From assembly GCF_035917275.1 (NCBI RefSeq), contig NZ_CP108509.1:744001-808000 (forward strand): DNA of 64,000 nt, written 5' to 3'. The stretch is from Streptomyces sp. NBC_01237. GTDB lineage: Bacteria; Actinomycetota; Actinomycetes; Streptomycetales; Streptomycetaceae. The position numbers and the translations under genes are program-made. Below, piece by piece: positions 28,077 to 38,500 of the stretch (position 1 is its first letter; every line of letters begins with the position of its first letter). The notes beneath the pieces were generated by a model. It was not told the DNA's origin, made no database searches, and saw only the letters and a program-made list of their open reading frames with translations.

Positions 28077-28256
28077 TCACCGCGCGCTCTTCGGACGCAT
28101 GTCCGTCCACAGCTCCTCGATACGACCCAGGCATTCGGCCCTCTCCGCCGGCTCGCCCACCACCGTCCAGCCGTCCGGGATTCGTCGACCGGCGCGCCAG
28201 ATCGAGTACTGCTCTTCAATGTTGCGGACAACTACATATGCGCCAGGATTTTCCAT
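28077..28256 (-). CDS. MbtH-like protein
   Basis: This 59-residue protein carries the full family signature: YSIWRAGRRIPDGWTVVG, the second conserved stretch ECLGRIEELWTDMRP, and three conserved Trp. MbtH-like proteins bind and stabilise NRPS adenylation domains. It sits 43 bases after the piperazate gene and touches the loading NRPS gene (TGATG). As the only MbtH in this window, it could also serve the second NRPS line. Confidence 0.95.
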   Translation of the reverse strand: MENPGAYVVVRNIEEQYSIWRAGRRIPDGWTVVGEPAERAECLGRIEELWTDMRPKSAR

Positions 28257-28299
28257 GATTCCTCGTCCAAGTTCCAGTCAGCTGGGGCTGAGGAGCGGT

Positions 28300-30183
28300 T
28301 CACTGCTGGTGAATGCGGGCCACAAAGTCATGGTGCTCCTCGCCCGCGCCCTCACGGAGAACCGCCATGGCACGCTTCCGATCCTCGTCGTTCCGGTCCT
28401 GGGAGAGCTTGAAGCGGCCGGTCAACGATTCGATGTCCAGCTCGAACCCCACGATTCCACCGATAAGCTTCTCGATACGCGAGTCGTTCTCGTCCAAGCG
28501 GTATGCGCCATCAGACGGATCAGCCTTCTCGCTGATGCTGGCGAGACCCGAGACAACCTGATCCTGGTTCTCCAGAACGCGCACGTGACCCCGCACATGG
28601 ACAGCTACGTAATTCCAGGTCGGCAGCTGATCCGTCGCATAGGTCCTGGGCGATATATAGGAATTCGGACCGTGGAACACTGCTAGCACCCGGCGGCCGT
28701 TGAGATTCGGGACCTGGGGGTTTCCCACGTCGAGATGACCGAACAGCACCCCCTGCTCACCCCGTTCCCGGTCAAGGATCAGCGGAAGGTGCGTCGCGAA
28801 CACCTCACTCTCGTCGTCCGAGGAGATCAACGTCGCGAGCGGGAAGCGCTGCAGGGTTTCCAGAATGGTTGCCCTGTCCGGCTCGATGTGCCGAGCAGGC
28901 GGGTATTCCACCTCATCCACCGACGGTGCTTCCGACCTCTGCCGCACGTCTTCAGCTATCTCGGCGGACCGGAAGGGCAGGAGCGAAAGCAAGGTGTCGC
29001 CAATACCGTGGGACAACTCCGCGAGGCCCTGAAAATAGATGCCGGCCGTCAGTTCCGGTGCACTGTCCGCTCGGTACGCACGACTGACCAGGAAATTACC
29101 TGATTCGTTCCGCCGCAGATGCGGGATGACATCCCGGAACATCTCGGGGTCGAGCTCGCGGTGATAGCCCGTAGCCAGCACGAGGCCGTCCAGGTTCAGG
29201 CTCCGGCTACCCTCCGGGCCACCGACGGTCACCCCGATCCCCGAGGGGCCGGCGTCCGCCGACAGCAGCCTGCTGGACCGGCAGAGCACGAGCCGCGGCA
29301 CGTTCCCACGGACCTGATCCTCGTAGCCCATGCGGTACAGGTCTTCGATGAGGTCGAGGTCCACGACGCCGTAGTTGGTGCTGCGCGCCTCCGCCAGCCG
29401 GGCTGCGCGGTCATGGGCGGCGAAGTGGCCGTCGACCTCGGCGGAGAAGAAGACCTCGTTGCTGTACGGGCTGTCGTCCGCGGGCCGGAAGGAGTATCCG
29501 GGGAGAACCGCGTGGACGCGGCTCAAGGGGTACTTCGCGAGGATGTACTCGATGATCTCCGCAGCGGACTGACCGCCGCCGACCACGGCGAACGACAGAT
29601 CCGCCGAGCGATCGGGGAAGCTCTTCGGGAAACGCTCAAGGAATTCCGCGGTATGAATGACACGCTCGTCACGCGGAGCCACGCCTGCGACCCGATTCGG
29701 GGTTCCGCCCGGGGCGTACACGACATTGCGCGCCTGATAGGTGACGTACTCCCCTGAATTCGCGAGTTCCGCTCTGACCGTGAAGCTGCGCGCCATACCG
29801 TCGATACCGAAGTCCGGACTGACCGACGTCACGCGCGCCCCGAAGACAGTCTGGTGCTCGAAGTACCCCGCCACCCAGCGAAGATAGTCCTGGAACTCAA
29901 TACGAGAGGGATAAAATTCCCGGAGATTCGCGAACTCCTCCAGGCGACCCTTCGCCTTGAGGTACGCAAGGAAAGAATAAGGGCTTTCCGGATTACGCAG
30001 CGTCACCAGGTCCTTCAGGAACGAAATCTGCATCCGGGCGCCATCAAGTAACATCCCCGGATGCCAGCCGAATCTCTCTTTGGCCTCCAGGAAGAGTGAT
30101 CTGGATGGATTCTCCCCCTCTGCTATGGCAGCAGCCAGCGCCACATTGGAAGGACCGAATCCAATCCCCAGCAGATCGAGCAT
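28300..30183 (-). CDS. Fused L-ornithine N5-hydroxylase / piperazate synthase (KtzI-KtzT type)
   Basis: The 627-residue product has two parts. Residues 1-425 are an FAD/NADPH N-monooxygenase of the ornithine/lysine type: GIGFGPSN (6-13), substrate-side HPGMLLDG, VVGGGQSA (200-207) and LVLATGYH. Residues 430-627 match the PaiB/FMN_bind_2 fold (FATHLP with His465, FGHLDVGNPQ with His483, NSYISPRTY, PTWNYVAVH). KtzT, a heme-dependent PaiB homologue, closes N5-hydroxyornithine to L-piperazic acid by N-N bond formation. The fusion should therefore make piperazate from ornithine for the downstream NRPS. The ATG at 30183 has GAGGAG seven bases upstream. Codon 45 is TTA (30051-30049), implying bldA control. 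Confidence 0.9.
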   Translation of the reverse strand: MLDLLGIGFGPSNVALAAAIAEGENPSRSLFLEAKERFGWHPGMLLDGARMQISFLKDLVTLRNPESPYSFLAYLKAKGRLEEFANLREFYPSRIEFQDYLRWVAGYFEHQTVFGARVTSVSPDFGIDGMARSFTVRAELANSGEYVTYQARNVVYAPGGTPNRVAGVAPRDERVIHTAEFLERFPKSFPDRSADLSFAVVGGGQSAAEIIEYILAKYPLSRVHAVLPGYSFRPADDSPYSNEVFFSAEVDGHFAAHDRAARLAEARSTNYGVVDLDLIEDLYRMGYEDQVRGNVPRLVLCRSSRLLSADAGPSGIGVTVGGPEGSRSLNLDGLVLATGYHRELDPEMFRDVIPHLRRNESGNFLVSRAYRADSAPELTAGIYFQGLAELSHGIGDTLLSLLPFRSAEIAEDVRQRSEAPSVDEVEYPPARHIEPDRATILETLQRFPLATLISSDDESEVFATHLPLILDRERGEQGVLFGHLDVGNPQVPNLNGRRVLAVFHGPNSYISPRTYATDQLPTWNYVAVHVRGHVRVLENQDQVVSGLASISEKADPSDGAYRLDENDSRIEKLIGGIVGFELDIESLTGRFKLSQDRNDEDRKRAMAVLREGAGEEHHDFVARIHQQ

Positions 30184-30208
30184 AGACCTTCTCCTCAATA
30201 ATGCAGAA

Positions 30209-30236
30209 ATTATCGTGGTCTGGGCAGCTCAGTAAA
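30209..30236 (-). promoter_or_regulatory. Candidate promoter of the first NRPS operon
   Basis: Read on the - strand, TTTACT (30236-30231) and GATAAT (30214-30209) are 16 bases apart, just ahead of the fused piperazate gene. The start of transcription would be near 30202, giving a short leader that contains GAGGAG. The -10 is good, the -35 weak. Confidence 0.35.
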
Positions 30237-31171
30237 AGTTGGCATGGTGAACAGGAGCCAACTCTCGGGTACGATGCGGCGCGGTTCTTCAGCTATTCAT
30301 ATCAGACACGCGCACATTTGCGTAATCTTTCGAAGCCGGCCGACGCCGGCATCCATGGATGAGGGTTTATCCGCCCTTCACCACAAGCGATCCAGTGCCG
30401 CGTGAAGGCCTATGAAGACCTGAGGCCCACCCATTTGGCAAATATTGCCAAGACCCCGTCCCTCATTTACCCCCGGTACACATGTACTGACAAGCACGCA
30501 TGCCCACCCCCACCGCGGAGCGCCCCCAAAGCGCTAGGAGCGGCTGCAAATTGTCGTGCCGGCGTGACACCCACGCAAGACCACTCCCATAACCACCTTT
30601 TAATACAATGAAGTCGATCGCCTGTCAACCATCAGCCTCCGCAGCCCTTTAGCCGACTTCGAGGGGATCGATGGATGTGCCCCGGCCTGGTCAATCACCA
30701 TGCAGCGCGCCATCCACGCGCCTTTCCGAGGGCCCACTACTACCGTCGAGCCCATGACTAGTGCCATATCAGGCAACGTTTGTCCGGTTCACGACCTCAC
30801 GAAGGCCCTTCGCTCGGTCGATTCCCCCGAAGGCGAAGTAACGCAATGCGGTGAACTGGACCCCGATCCGGCTGAGCCCGGAGCTGCCGGATCGGGGAAT
30901 GGGCGATCTTGAGTTGTTCGCCTCCGTCCACCTCGCGAAGCGCCGGCACCGTTTCGTCGTCAGGCGCGGGAAGTGGTTCTCACAGACGATCGCAATTGCG
31001 TACGCCCATCGGATGCCGTGAACACAGGTAGAGGAAGAGGGAACTTCGACCTCTTCCTGGTCTCCTTGACGTGCCGCAGCGGCCGGGAAGTCGGCCGGCT
31101 TCACCGGGCTCCGGCCGGGAACGGCAGGCCGTGGTGTTCACCGCCGGCCCCACAGGGTCTGCTCGTTCCCG
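30237..31171. other. Lower-GC gap upstream of the first NRPS operon
   Basis: This stretch is clearly more AT-rich than its surroundings. It holds an inverted repeat GCCGGC-CGAC-GCCGGC (30335-30350) followed by a 12-base palindrome CATCCATGGATG (30350-30361). A 56-residue + strand frame at 30851-31021 (starting VNWTPIRLSPELPDRG) looks like debris of a larger gene. I see no convincing gene. Confidence 0.5.
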
Positions 31172-31545
31172 TCATGCCCGGGGTGGCCACCCGATGACGT
31201 CTTCCGCCTGGACATTACGCGGGGACGCTCCCCCGAACCGGGCACCGGTGACGTCGGTCAGCCCGAGCGGGGGCATGCCCGTGTTCACGCTTGCGAACCT
31301 GGCATCGGTCAGATCGGTGTCGCGCGGGTCAGCACCCCGACGATCGCATCCGGCTAAGGGCTAGCACTTAGGCCGACCTCGCGCAGTGACGCCCCACGCG
31401 CATCTGCGCCGCTGAAGTCACAGAACTTGAACGAACACCCGTCCAGGGTGGCGTGGCGCAGATCGGCCCCGATGAACGAGCAGCGGGTGAACCGCAGCCG
31501 CGGGCGGGTCGGTGGCCGTCGCCCGGATTTCCGACCGTCCGTCAT
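31172..31545 (-). pseudogene. Pentapeptide-repeat protein remnant
   Basis: The - strand reads FTRCSFIGADLRHATLDG and FCDFSGADARGASL, classic A(D/N)LXX repeats, up to a stop at 31354. Recognisable repeat text (LTDARFASV, LTDVTGARFGG) then continues in a different frame to a stop at 31172. So a frameshift and the loss of most of the repeats have left a broken gene. The function is not inferable. Confidence 0.55.
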
Positions 31546-31594
31546 CCGCTGTCCGCCGGCCGATCATCCAGGTCGTGACTGGTCCGCGCGGCCT

Positions 31595-32488
31595 CTACCC
31601 CTGCCGCGCCCCCGACAGCCGCCCCCGCGCGGCGGCCTGGATCTGGGAGGGCCCGAGCCCCCACTCAAGGGTTCGTCCGACGGCCGTCGCCAGGGGTCGG
31701 TCCCAGCCGGCGCGGACAGGGGCCGGGCGGTGGATGCCGAGTTCGGTGCGGGCCCAGTCGGGGAGGATTCCGACCGAGGCGTTCGTGAGGAGGCCCACGG
31801 CCAGCCGCTCCCGTCGTGTGCGACCGAAGCGTCGGAGGAACAGCACCGAGTCCAACGCGGCTTGCGTGGCATGGAGTTGGGGGCGGACACGGGACAGGTA
31901 ACGCTCGACTTCGAGGGACGTGCGCGGTACGTTCCGTGCGCCCAACGCCTCGGCGAACCGGCCTGCTTGGCGGTAGTAGGCATCGCACTCGGCGGGCGTC
32001 AGCCGAAGCGGCCGGGGTGCGTAGCTCTGGTGACCGGCGAGAAAGCTGCGCACCTCGGCGGTATGGACCCAGGTGAGCAGATCGGGGTCGTCCGCACGGT
32101 ACGGCCGGCCGTCGGGGGCGGTGCCGTGCACCCGGGTGTGGATCCGCCGGACGAGGTCGATCACCTCGCGGGCGGCGGCCGAGGAGCCGAAGGTGGTCGT
32201 GGTGATGAACCGTACGGTTCCGTTCAGCCGCCCGACCGGATCGGCGCGGAAGTCGGAGTGCTGGTCGACCCCGGCCATGGCCAGCGGATGCAGCGACTGG
32301 AGCATGAGCGCGGCGAACCCGCCGGTGAGCATCCCGGTGGCCTGCCCGTGCACCCGCCACACCGGGTCCCCCGGCGCGATACCGAACAGCCCGGGATCAC
32401 CGGGCGGCCCGGCATACCGCTCCAGCTTGAGATCCCCGCCATGCATGGTCGCCGTAAGTTCCGCCGCGATCCGTTCCCGCAGTCCCAC
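31595..32488 (-). CDS. MpaB-like oxygenase (DUF2236)
   Basis: The 297-residue product has the MpaB/latex-clearing-protein fold pattern: GDPVWRVHGQATGMLTGGFAALMLQSLHP near the N-terminus, HSDFRADPVGRLNGT, VRRIHTRVHG and WVHTAEVRSFL, with the conserved histidines of the family heme site. Such proteins are heme-dependent oxygenases or of unknown activity. A GTG at 32488 has GGAGG five bases upstream and is preferred to the GTG at 32494. It follows the UbiA gene by about 24 bases, so the two form an operon. Confidence 0.75.
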   Translation of the reverse strand: MGLRERIAAELTATMHGGDLKLERYAGPPGDPGLFGIAPGDPVWRVHGQATGMLTGGFAALMLQSLHPLAMAGVDQHSDFRADPVGRLNGTVRFITTTTFGSSAAAREVIDLVRRIHTRVHGTAPDGRPYRADDPDLLTWVHTAEVRSFLAGHQSYAPRPLRLTPAECDAYYRQAGRFAEALGARNVPRTSLEVERYLSRVRPQLHATQAALDSVLFLRRFGRTRRERLAVGLLTNASVGILPDWARTELGIHRPAPVRAGWDRPLATAVGRTLEWGLGPSQIQAAARGRLSGARQG

Positions 32489-32512
32489 CAGCACCTCCAG
32501 GGTCGGTGTCCC

Positions 32513-33457
32513 TCAGCCGAGGGTACCGACCCGCCCGGCCAGCACGGCCACGAGGATGAGCAGTCCGCACAGGGGGTTGGTGCCGAACGCCCGCCCGCAG
32601 GCTCCGGCGTCCGCAGGGTTCGCCCGCCATACCTGCCACCCCAACTGCCCGGCGACCACGCACAGTCCGGGCCAGTACAACGGCCCGAGCCCGGCCACGG
32701 CCCCGAACCAGGCGAGCAGCACCACACACCCCGCGTACACGCCGCCCACCAGTACCCGGCTACGGCGCCCCAGCAGCACGGCGGCCGACCGCACGCCGGC
32801 CCGCACATCGGCCTCCCGGTCCTGGCAGGCGTAGATCACGTCCGTCCCCACGGCCCAGCAGATCAGCGCCCCGTACAGCACCCATCCCCCGCGCCCGAGC
32901 CCTCCGGTGAGCAGGACGTACACCAGCGGCACCGTCCAGTTGATGGTGAGGCCCAGCCACACATGCGGCCAGTGGGTGACCCGCTTCATATACGGATACA
33001 CCGCCGCGAGGGGCGCCCCGACCGCCGCCCACACCACCGCTTCCACACTCCAGAACCCCATCACCAACGGCGCGACGGCCCCCACCGCGACGCACAGGAC
33101 CAGGGCCCGCCCGGCCGCCAGCCGTCCCGAGGCGACGGGCCGCCCCGCCGTACGGGGCACCCGCGCGTCGAACCGTGCGTCCAGCACATCGTTGAGCCCG
33201 CAGGCGGCTCCTCTCGACAGCACCCCGAACACCAGGAGCAGCAGTCCGAGCAGGACCCCGTCCCGGGGCCCGGCTGTCGCTCCCAGGGCTATCCATCCGG
33301 GCACCACCAGCAGCCAGGCCCCCACCGGCCGGTCGAGCCGCAGCAACTCCAGATACGGCCGCGCCCCTGAGGGGGCCCGCCGCACCAACCGGGCAGCGCG
33401 GCCCTGGGGCGAGGCTGGGGCCGGGGCTGGGGGCGGGGCTTGTGAGGTGACGGTCAT
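32513..33457 (-). CDS. UbiA-family prenyltransferase
   Basis: The 314-residue integral membrane protein has about eight helices and both Mg-diphosphate motifs: NDVLDARFD (first) and YACQDREAD (second). It transfers an isoprenoid chain to an aromatic acceptor in the membrane; its size and motif form fit 4-hydroxybenzoate polyprenyltransferase-like members. The partner DUF2236 gene follows closely. No meroterpenoid genes are nearby, so a link to the NRPS clusters is unproven. Confidence 0.82.
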   Translation of the reverse strand: MTVTSQAPPPAPAPASPQGRAARLVRRAPSGARPYLELLRLDRPVGAWLLVVPGWIALGATAGPRDGVLLGLLLLVFGVLSRGAACGLNDVLDARFDARVPRTAGRPVASGRLAAGRALVLCVAVGAVAPLVMGFWSVEAVVWAAVGAPLAAVYPYMKRVTHWPHVWLGLTINWTVPLVYVLLTGGLGRGGWVLYGALICWAVGTDVIYACQDREADVRAGVRSAAVLLGRRSRVLVGGVYAGCVVLLAWFGAVAGLGPLYWPGLCVVAGQLGWQVWRANPADAGACGRAFGTNPLCGLLILVAVLAGRVGTLG

Positions 33458-33763
33458 CCCGATTCATGTCCCTTCCCGGGGGATCGCACGACGATCGGTC
33501 CAACCTAATCCCGAACAGAGCGAGTTGGCCGTCCTTCCAGGGGTCCCGGAGGGACGCTCCTGCGGGCCGGGAAGCGGTCGATCGGCGCGGGCCGGGCGGT
33601 GGCAGCGATCGGTTCTGCGGTCATGACGACCCGCTTCAGCAACGGGTCGCATCGGCCATCGTGGACTGACCGCGCCCAGGAATCAGCGACGGCGCGACGG
33701 CCTTCCTGTCCTTCACCGCGCGTCGGCCCACGGGTGCGGCCCGCTCGGTTCCGGCCGGAATCC
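33458..33763. other. Gap upstream of the UbiA gene
   Basis: About 306 bases between two - strand genes. It should contain the UbiA promoter and the end of the MFS transcript; no clear element is recognised. Confidence 0.45.
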
Positions 33764-35041
33764 TCAACCGTCGCCGGCAGGTGCGCCCGGCAGGTCGCGG
33801 AGGCCGCGCAGCGGCGCCACGAGCAGGAAACCGCCGGCGGCCACCAGCGCGGCCGTGACGACCCACATCGTGGGGCGGGCACCGAAGAGGGAGGCGAGGG
33901 AGCCGCCCAGGAGAGCGCCGAGCGGGATGGTGCTGTAGTTGAGGAACAGGGTGGTCGCGGTGACGCGGCCCAGCAGCTCGGACGGGCAGTACGCCTGCCG
34001 GAAGCTGACGATGATGACGTTGCAGGCCACCACCCCGGCGAGCATCACGGCCGTTCCGCACACGAAGAACGCCAGCCGCGGCCCGGGACCGGTGAGCGCG
34101 GTCAGCAGGCCGAAGGGCGAGGCGGCGAACTGGATGGCCAGGAGGGCGCGTGCCGACCCCATGCGTGTGGCGAGCCGGCCGGCCACGAGGCCGCCGAGCA
34201 CCCCGCCGAGACCGCCGCAGGAGACCAGCCAGCCGAGCGTGTCGGAGTCGACGCCGACGGTCCGCACGAGAAAGACGATCTGGACGGCCTGGAGGCCGGC
34301 CATCGCCAGATTGACCGCCGCACCGAACGCGGTGACGGCCCGGACCTGCGGATCTCCGACGACGAAGCGCAGGCCGTCGGAGATCTCGCGGCTCAGCCGC
34401 CGCCGGGGTGCCGGGGCGGAGCGCGGAGCGTCGGAGCGGATGGCCGTGAGACAGAGCGACGACACCACGAAGGAGACCGCGTCGAGGAGCAGGCCCGGCA
34501 CACTGCCCAGGGTCTGGGCGATCAGCCCGCCGAGGCCGGGGCCCACCACCCTGGCGGTCTGGTCCCCGGCCTGCAGCTGCGCGTTCCGCTCCATCAGGTC
34601 CTGTGTGGGCACCAGTTGGGGCAGATAGGCCGAGTAGGCGGTGGAGAAGAAGACGGAGGCGGCACCGGAGATCAGGGCAGCTCCGAGGAGATGCCCGATG
34701 GTCAGGGCTCCCAGCCACCAGGTGACCGGCACGCTCACGAACACCGCCGCGGAGACGGCGTTGCACACGAGCATCACCCGGCGCGGGGCGAGACGGTCGA
34801 CCCACGCACCCGCAGGCAGGCCGAGTATCAGCCACGGCAGCCACGGCGCGGCGGTGAGCACGCCCATCACGAACGGCGAGGCGTGGAGGGTGGTGACGGC
34901 CACGAGCGGCAGCAGGACGGACGTCACACTGGTGCCCAGCTTGCTGGTGGTCTCGCCGATGAGCAGCAACCGGAAGTTCCGGTGGGGTCGCCGGTCCCGA
35001 CCCTTCGCGGACTGCGCGGCAGTTGGCATGGCGGACTCCAT
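33764..35041 (-). CDS. MFS exporter divergent from the second NRPS operon
   Basis: The 425-residue product starts at ATG 35041 with GGAGG six bases upstream. It has about twelve helices, the loop motif [15 protein letters not shown], and the overall look of EntS-type peptide/siderophore exporters ([18 protein letters not shown] at the start). It is transcribed away from the second NRPS operon across a shared 500-base promoter region, which suggests that it exports that product. Confidence 0.85.
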   Translation of the reverse strand: MESAMPTAAQSAKGRDRRPHRNFRLLLIGETTSKLGTSVTSVLLPLVAVTTLHASPFVMGVLTAAPWLPWLILGLPAGAWVDRLAPRRVMLVCNAVSAAVFVSVPVTWWLGALTIGHLLGAALISGAASVFFSTAYSAYLPQLVPTQDLMERNAQLQAGDQTARVVGPGLGGLIAQTLGSVPGLLLDAVSFVVSSLCLTAIRSDAPRSAPAPRRRLSREISDGLRFVVGDPQVRAVTAFGAAVNLAMAGLQAVQIVFLVRTVGVDSDTLGWLVSCGGLGGVLGGLVAGRLATRMGSARALLAIQFAASPFGLLTALTGPGPRLAFFVCGTAVMLAGVVACNVIIVSFRQAYCPSELLGRVTATTLFLNYSTIPLGALLGGSLASLFGARPTMWVVTAALVAAGGFLLVAPLRGLRDLPGAPAGDG

Positions 35042-35542
35042 CAGGGGCCTCCGGACTTCGACGACCGACGGATTTCTGACGCGCCACGGAAGGTGCGGTG
35101 GCCGTTGGTTCGCGCTGGAGCGTACAAGTTCGTCGCCCCGGAAACCAGGGTGGCCGTTTCCCACGGGGGCGGCCCTTCGGCTCGACCGTTTCCATTGCCA
35201 ACGAACCGTGCCCCATGCCAAAGTCGAGCCCGGATGACCTGTCCGTTCGAGAGCGATTCCGGTCATTTCCCGGTCCTGTCACTGAGGAGGACCAGCACTC
35301 CCTCCGGCCTATGGAATTCAATATTCCGGACGGGTGGAACGCGGCATTCGGACCAGGCCCGCGGGTGGCCTGCCTGGACTGCGTCCGGCACGCCCGGACC
35401 GGCATGCGGCCGACGGGCCCGCGCGCCACGACGGACATGGCACCGCACCGGCGACGGCCTGTTCCGAGGGCGCCGCGACCGCCTCCGGTCCCTCCGTCAT
35501 CGCCCACACCGGCAAACCCCTTTCCCTTGCAAGGAGCTGTCC
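35042..35542. promoter_or_regulatory. Shared promoter region between exporter and second NRPS operon
   Basis: The 500 bases separate divergent genes and must hold both promoters. A small AT-rich imperfect palindrome, GGAATTCAATATTCC, lies at about 35310-35328. The NRPS ribosome binding site AAGGAG is at 35531-35536. No StrR-type operator was found here by eye. Confidence 0.45.
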
Positions 35543-38500
35543 GTGGTCACCAGCGCGATCGACCTCCTCACCCGCTTTCTGCGGGAGGCGGCCCGGCACC
35601 CCGAGCGCGCCGCCGTGGTCACACCGTCGGAGTCGGTGACGTTCGGCGAACTGGGCGAGCGCGTGGAGCGGACTGCCCGGGCGCTGAACTCGGCGGGCGC
35701 GGAGCCCGGTACGGCCGTCGCCCTGAACCTCCCCCGCGGTATCGGCCTGGTGACGGCGATGCTCGCGGTGTGGCGGGTCGGCGCGGCGTACGTCCCGCTC
35801 GACCCGGCCCACCCGGCGCACCGACGGCGCCTGCTCGCCGAACAGGCCGGCGCGCGCCTGGTGCTCACCGCGGAGACGGACCGCACCGAGTGGCCGACGG
35901 GCGCGTGCCGCCTCGATCCGGCCTCCGGCCCCGGCCCGTTCGCCTGGGGCACACCGGCCCCGGTGAGCGACGTGCCGGACGGCGCCGCGGCGTGCGTCGT
36001 CCACGCCTCGGGCACCCTCGGGCTCCCCCGGGGGGTGACGGTGACCCGGCGCAACACCGCCCATCTCGTCCGCGCGTTGGAGGACAGCGGTGTCTATCCC
36101 CCGGCCCCCTCGCGGGTGGTGTGGAACGCGGACCTCGGCTCCGACGCCCCGTTCCAGCAGTGGACCCGGATCTGCCGGGGCGACACCCTGCTCCTTCCGA
36201 CCGACGAACTGCGCGCCGACCCAGAGCTGTTCGCCCGGTTCCTCGCGGAGTACGGGGCCACCGACCTCGACGCCACCCCGTCCCAGTGGGAGGTCCTGCG
36301 CCCCTACGTGGTGCCCGGGACGCCGGACACCGCTCCGCTGCGGCTCCTCCTCGGCGGGGAGCCCGTGTCCCCGGCCCTCTGGGCGGACCTGACGCGACAT
36401 GCCGAGCGGGGGCGGGTGGACGCCGTCCATCTGTACGGGCCGGCGGAGTGCACGTTCGTCTCCACCGCCGCGCCCGTCACCGGCCCTTTACCCCATATCG
36501 GTTCTCCTCTGCCCGCCGTACGCGCCCATGTCCTCGACGGCGCGCTGCGACCGGTGGCCGAGGGCGAGCCGGGAGACCTGTACCTCGCGGGTGACGGTGT
36601 CGCCCTCGGGTACGAGGGCCGCCCGGGGCCGACCGCCGAGCGGTTCGTCGCCGACCCCCATGGTCCGGCCGGCACCCGGATGTACCGCACCGGCGACCGG
36701 GTCCGCCGGCTCCCCGGCGGACAGCCGGCCCGCCTCGGCCGGGTGGACGACCGGACCGAGCCGGGCGACTCCCCCGACATCTCCGACACCCCGGCACGGC
36801 CGCTGCTCGGCCTCTTCGAGGAGCGCGCCGGGAGCGCCCCGGACGCCACGGCCCTGGTGTTCGGCGAGGACAGCGTCTCGTACGCGGAGCTCGACGCCCG
36901 TGCGAACCGGCTGGCCCACCTGCTGGCCGCAAAGGGCGCCGGGCCGGAGACGGTGATCGCCTCGGCGCTCGACCGGTCGGTGGAACTGGTCGTCGCGGTG
37001 CTGGCGGTGATGAAGACCGGGGCGGCCCACCTTCCGGTGGATCCCGGTTACCCCGAGGCGCGCATCGCCCACATTCTGGGCGACGCGGCGCCGGCGCTGC
37101 TCCTCGCGGATTCCGGCACGGTCCTCCCGGACGGCACCGGCGTACCCCGTACCGACATGGACGATCCGGAGACCGGCGCGGCGCTGCGGCGTGCCCCGGC
37201 GGCCGCCCCGCCCACCGGCGCCCGGCGCGCACAGGGCGAACTGCCCGCGTACGTCATCTACACCTCAGGGTCCACGGGCCTGCCCAAGGGCGTGGTCGTC
37301 ACCCGCTCCGGTCTCGCCAACCTGGCCGCCCATCAGCGCGGCACCCTCGCGGTGGACACCGACAGCCGGGTCCTGCAGTTCGCCTCGCCCAGCTTCGACG
37401 CGTTCTTCTGGGAGCTGGCGATGGCGCTCTCCGCCGGGGCCACGCTCGTCCTGGCGCCCGCCCGCAGCCTGCTGCCCGGGCCCGGTCTGTGCCGTCTCGC
37501 CGACGAGCAGCGGATCACGCACGTCACCCTGCCCCCGTCCGTGCTGCGCGTCCTGCCGTCGGACGCCCTCCCGCGCGTACGGGTCCTGGTCGCCGCCGGC
37601 GAGGCACTGGACGCGGAACAGCAGCGGCGCTGGGCTCCCGGCCGGACCCTGATCAACGCGTACGGACCGACGGAGACCACGGTCTGCGCCACGATGAGCC
37701 GACCCCTCGCGGAGGGCTCCGGCACGCCGCCGATCGGCGGGGCTGTCCGGGGCGCGCGCCTCCATCTGCTCGACGCCGCCCTGCGGCCGGTGCCCGCCGG
37801 AGTGGTGGGCGAGCTGTACGTCGCCGGAGCGGGCCTGGCCCGCGGCTACCTCGACCGGCCCGGAATGACGGCGCAGCGCTTCGTCGCGGACCCCTACGGC
37901 CCGGCCGGGACGCGGATGTACCGCACCGGCGACCTGGCCCGCCGAAGGGCTTCGGGCGAACTGGAGTTCGCCGGGCGCGCGGACGACCAGGTCAAGGTGC
38001 GCGGGCACCGGATCGAACCGGGCGAGATCGAGGCGCGGCTCGTCGGACACCCCCGGGTGTCCGCCGCCGCGGTGGCCGTGCACGAGGACCAGGACGGCGA
38101 CCGGAGGCTCGTGGCCTACGTCCGCCGCGAGCCGGCCGCACCGGCGAGCGCCGGTCTCCCGAGGGACGCGGACCGCGTGGCCGACTGGCGGCTCGTCCAC
38201 GACGCCGTGCCCGCCGACGACGGACCGACGGCCTTCGGCGAGGACTTCAGCGGGTGGAACAGCCGCTACGACGGCAGTGCGCTGCCGCTGGAGCAGCTGC
38301 GGGAGTGGCGCGACGAGACCGTACGGAGCATCCGCGCCCTGCGGCCCCGGCGCGTCCTCGAACTCGGCGTGGGCAACGGACTGTTGCTGTCACGCCTCGC
38401 CCCCGAGGCGGAGGCCTACTGGGGGCTCGACCTGTCGCCCCGGGTGATCGAGCGGCTGCGGCGGCAGGTGGACGGGCAACCGGATCTGGCCGGGCGGGTC

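Noticed and set aside
30769..31104. 111-residue - strand frame in the gap
   Set aside because: No start signal, no motif and atypical codon use; the sense strand there also looks like debris.
31595..33457. Meroterpenoid pathway linked to the NRPS clusters
   Set aside because: UbiA and the MpaB-like gene are interesting together, but no aromatic precursor or cyclase genes are present and they are a separate operon.
35042..35542. StrR-type operator before the second NRPS operon
   Set aside because: A GTTCGA word exists near 35236 but the second half-site is missing.
33599..35542. N-terminal extension of the second NRPS starter gene
   Set aside because: The frame is open for another 648 codons but is antisense to the MFS exporter; GTG 35543 has a clear AAGGAG and starts the A-domain text.
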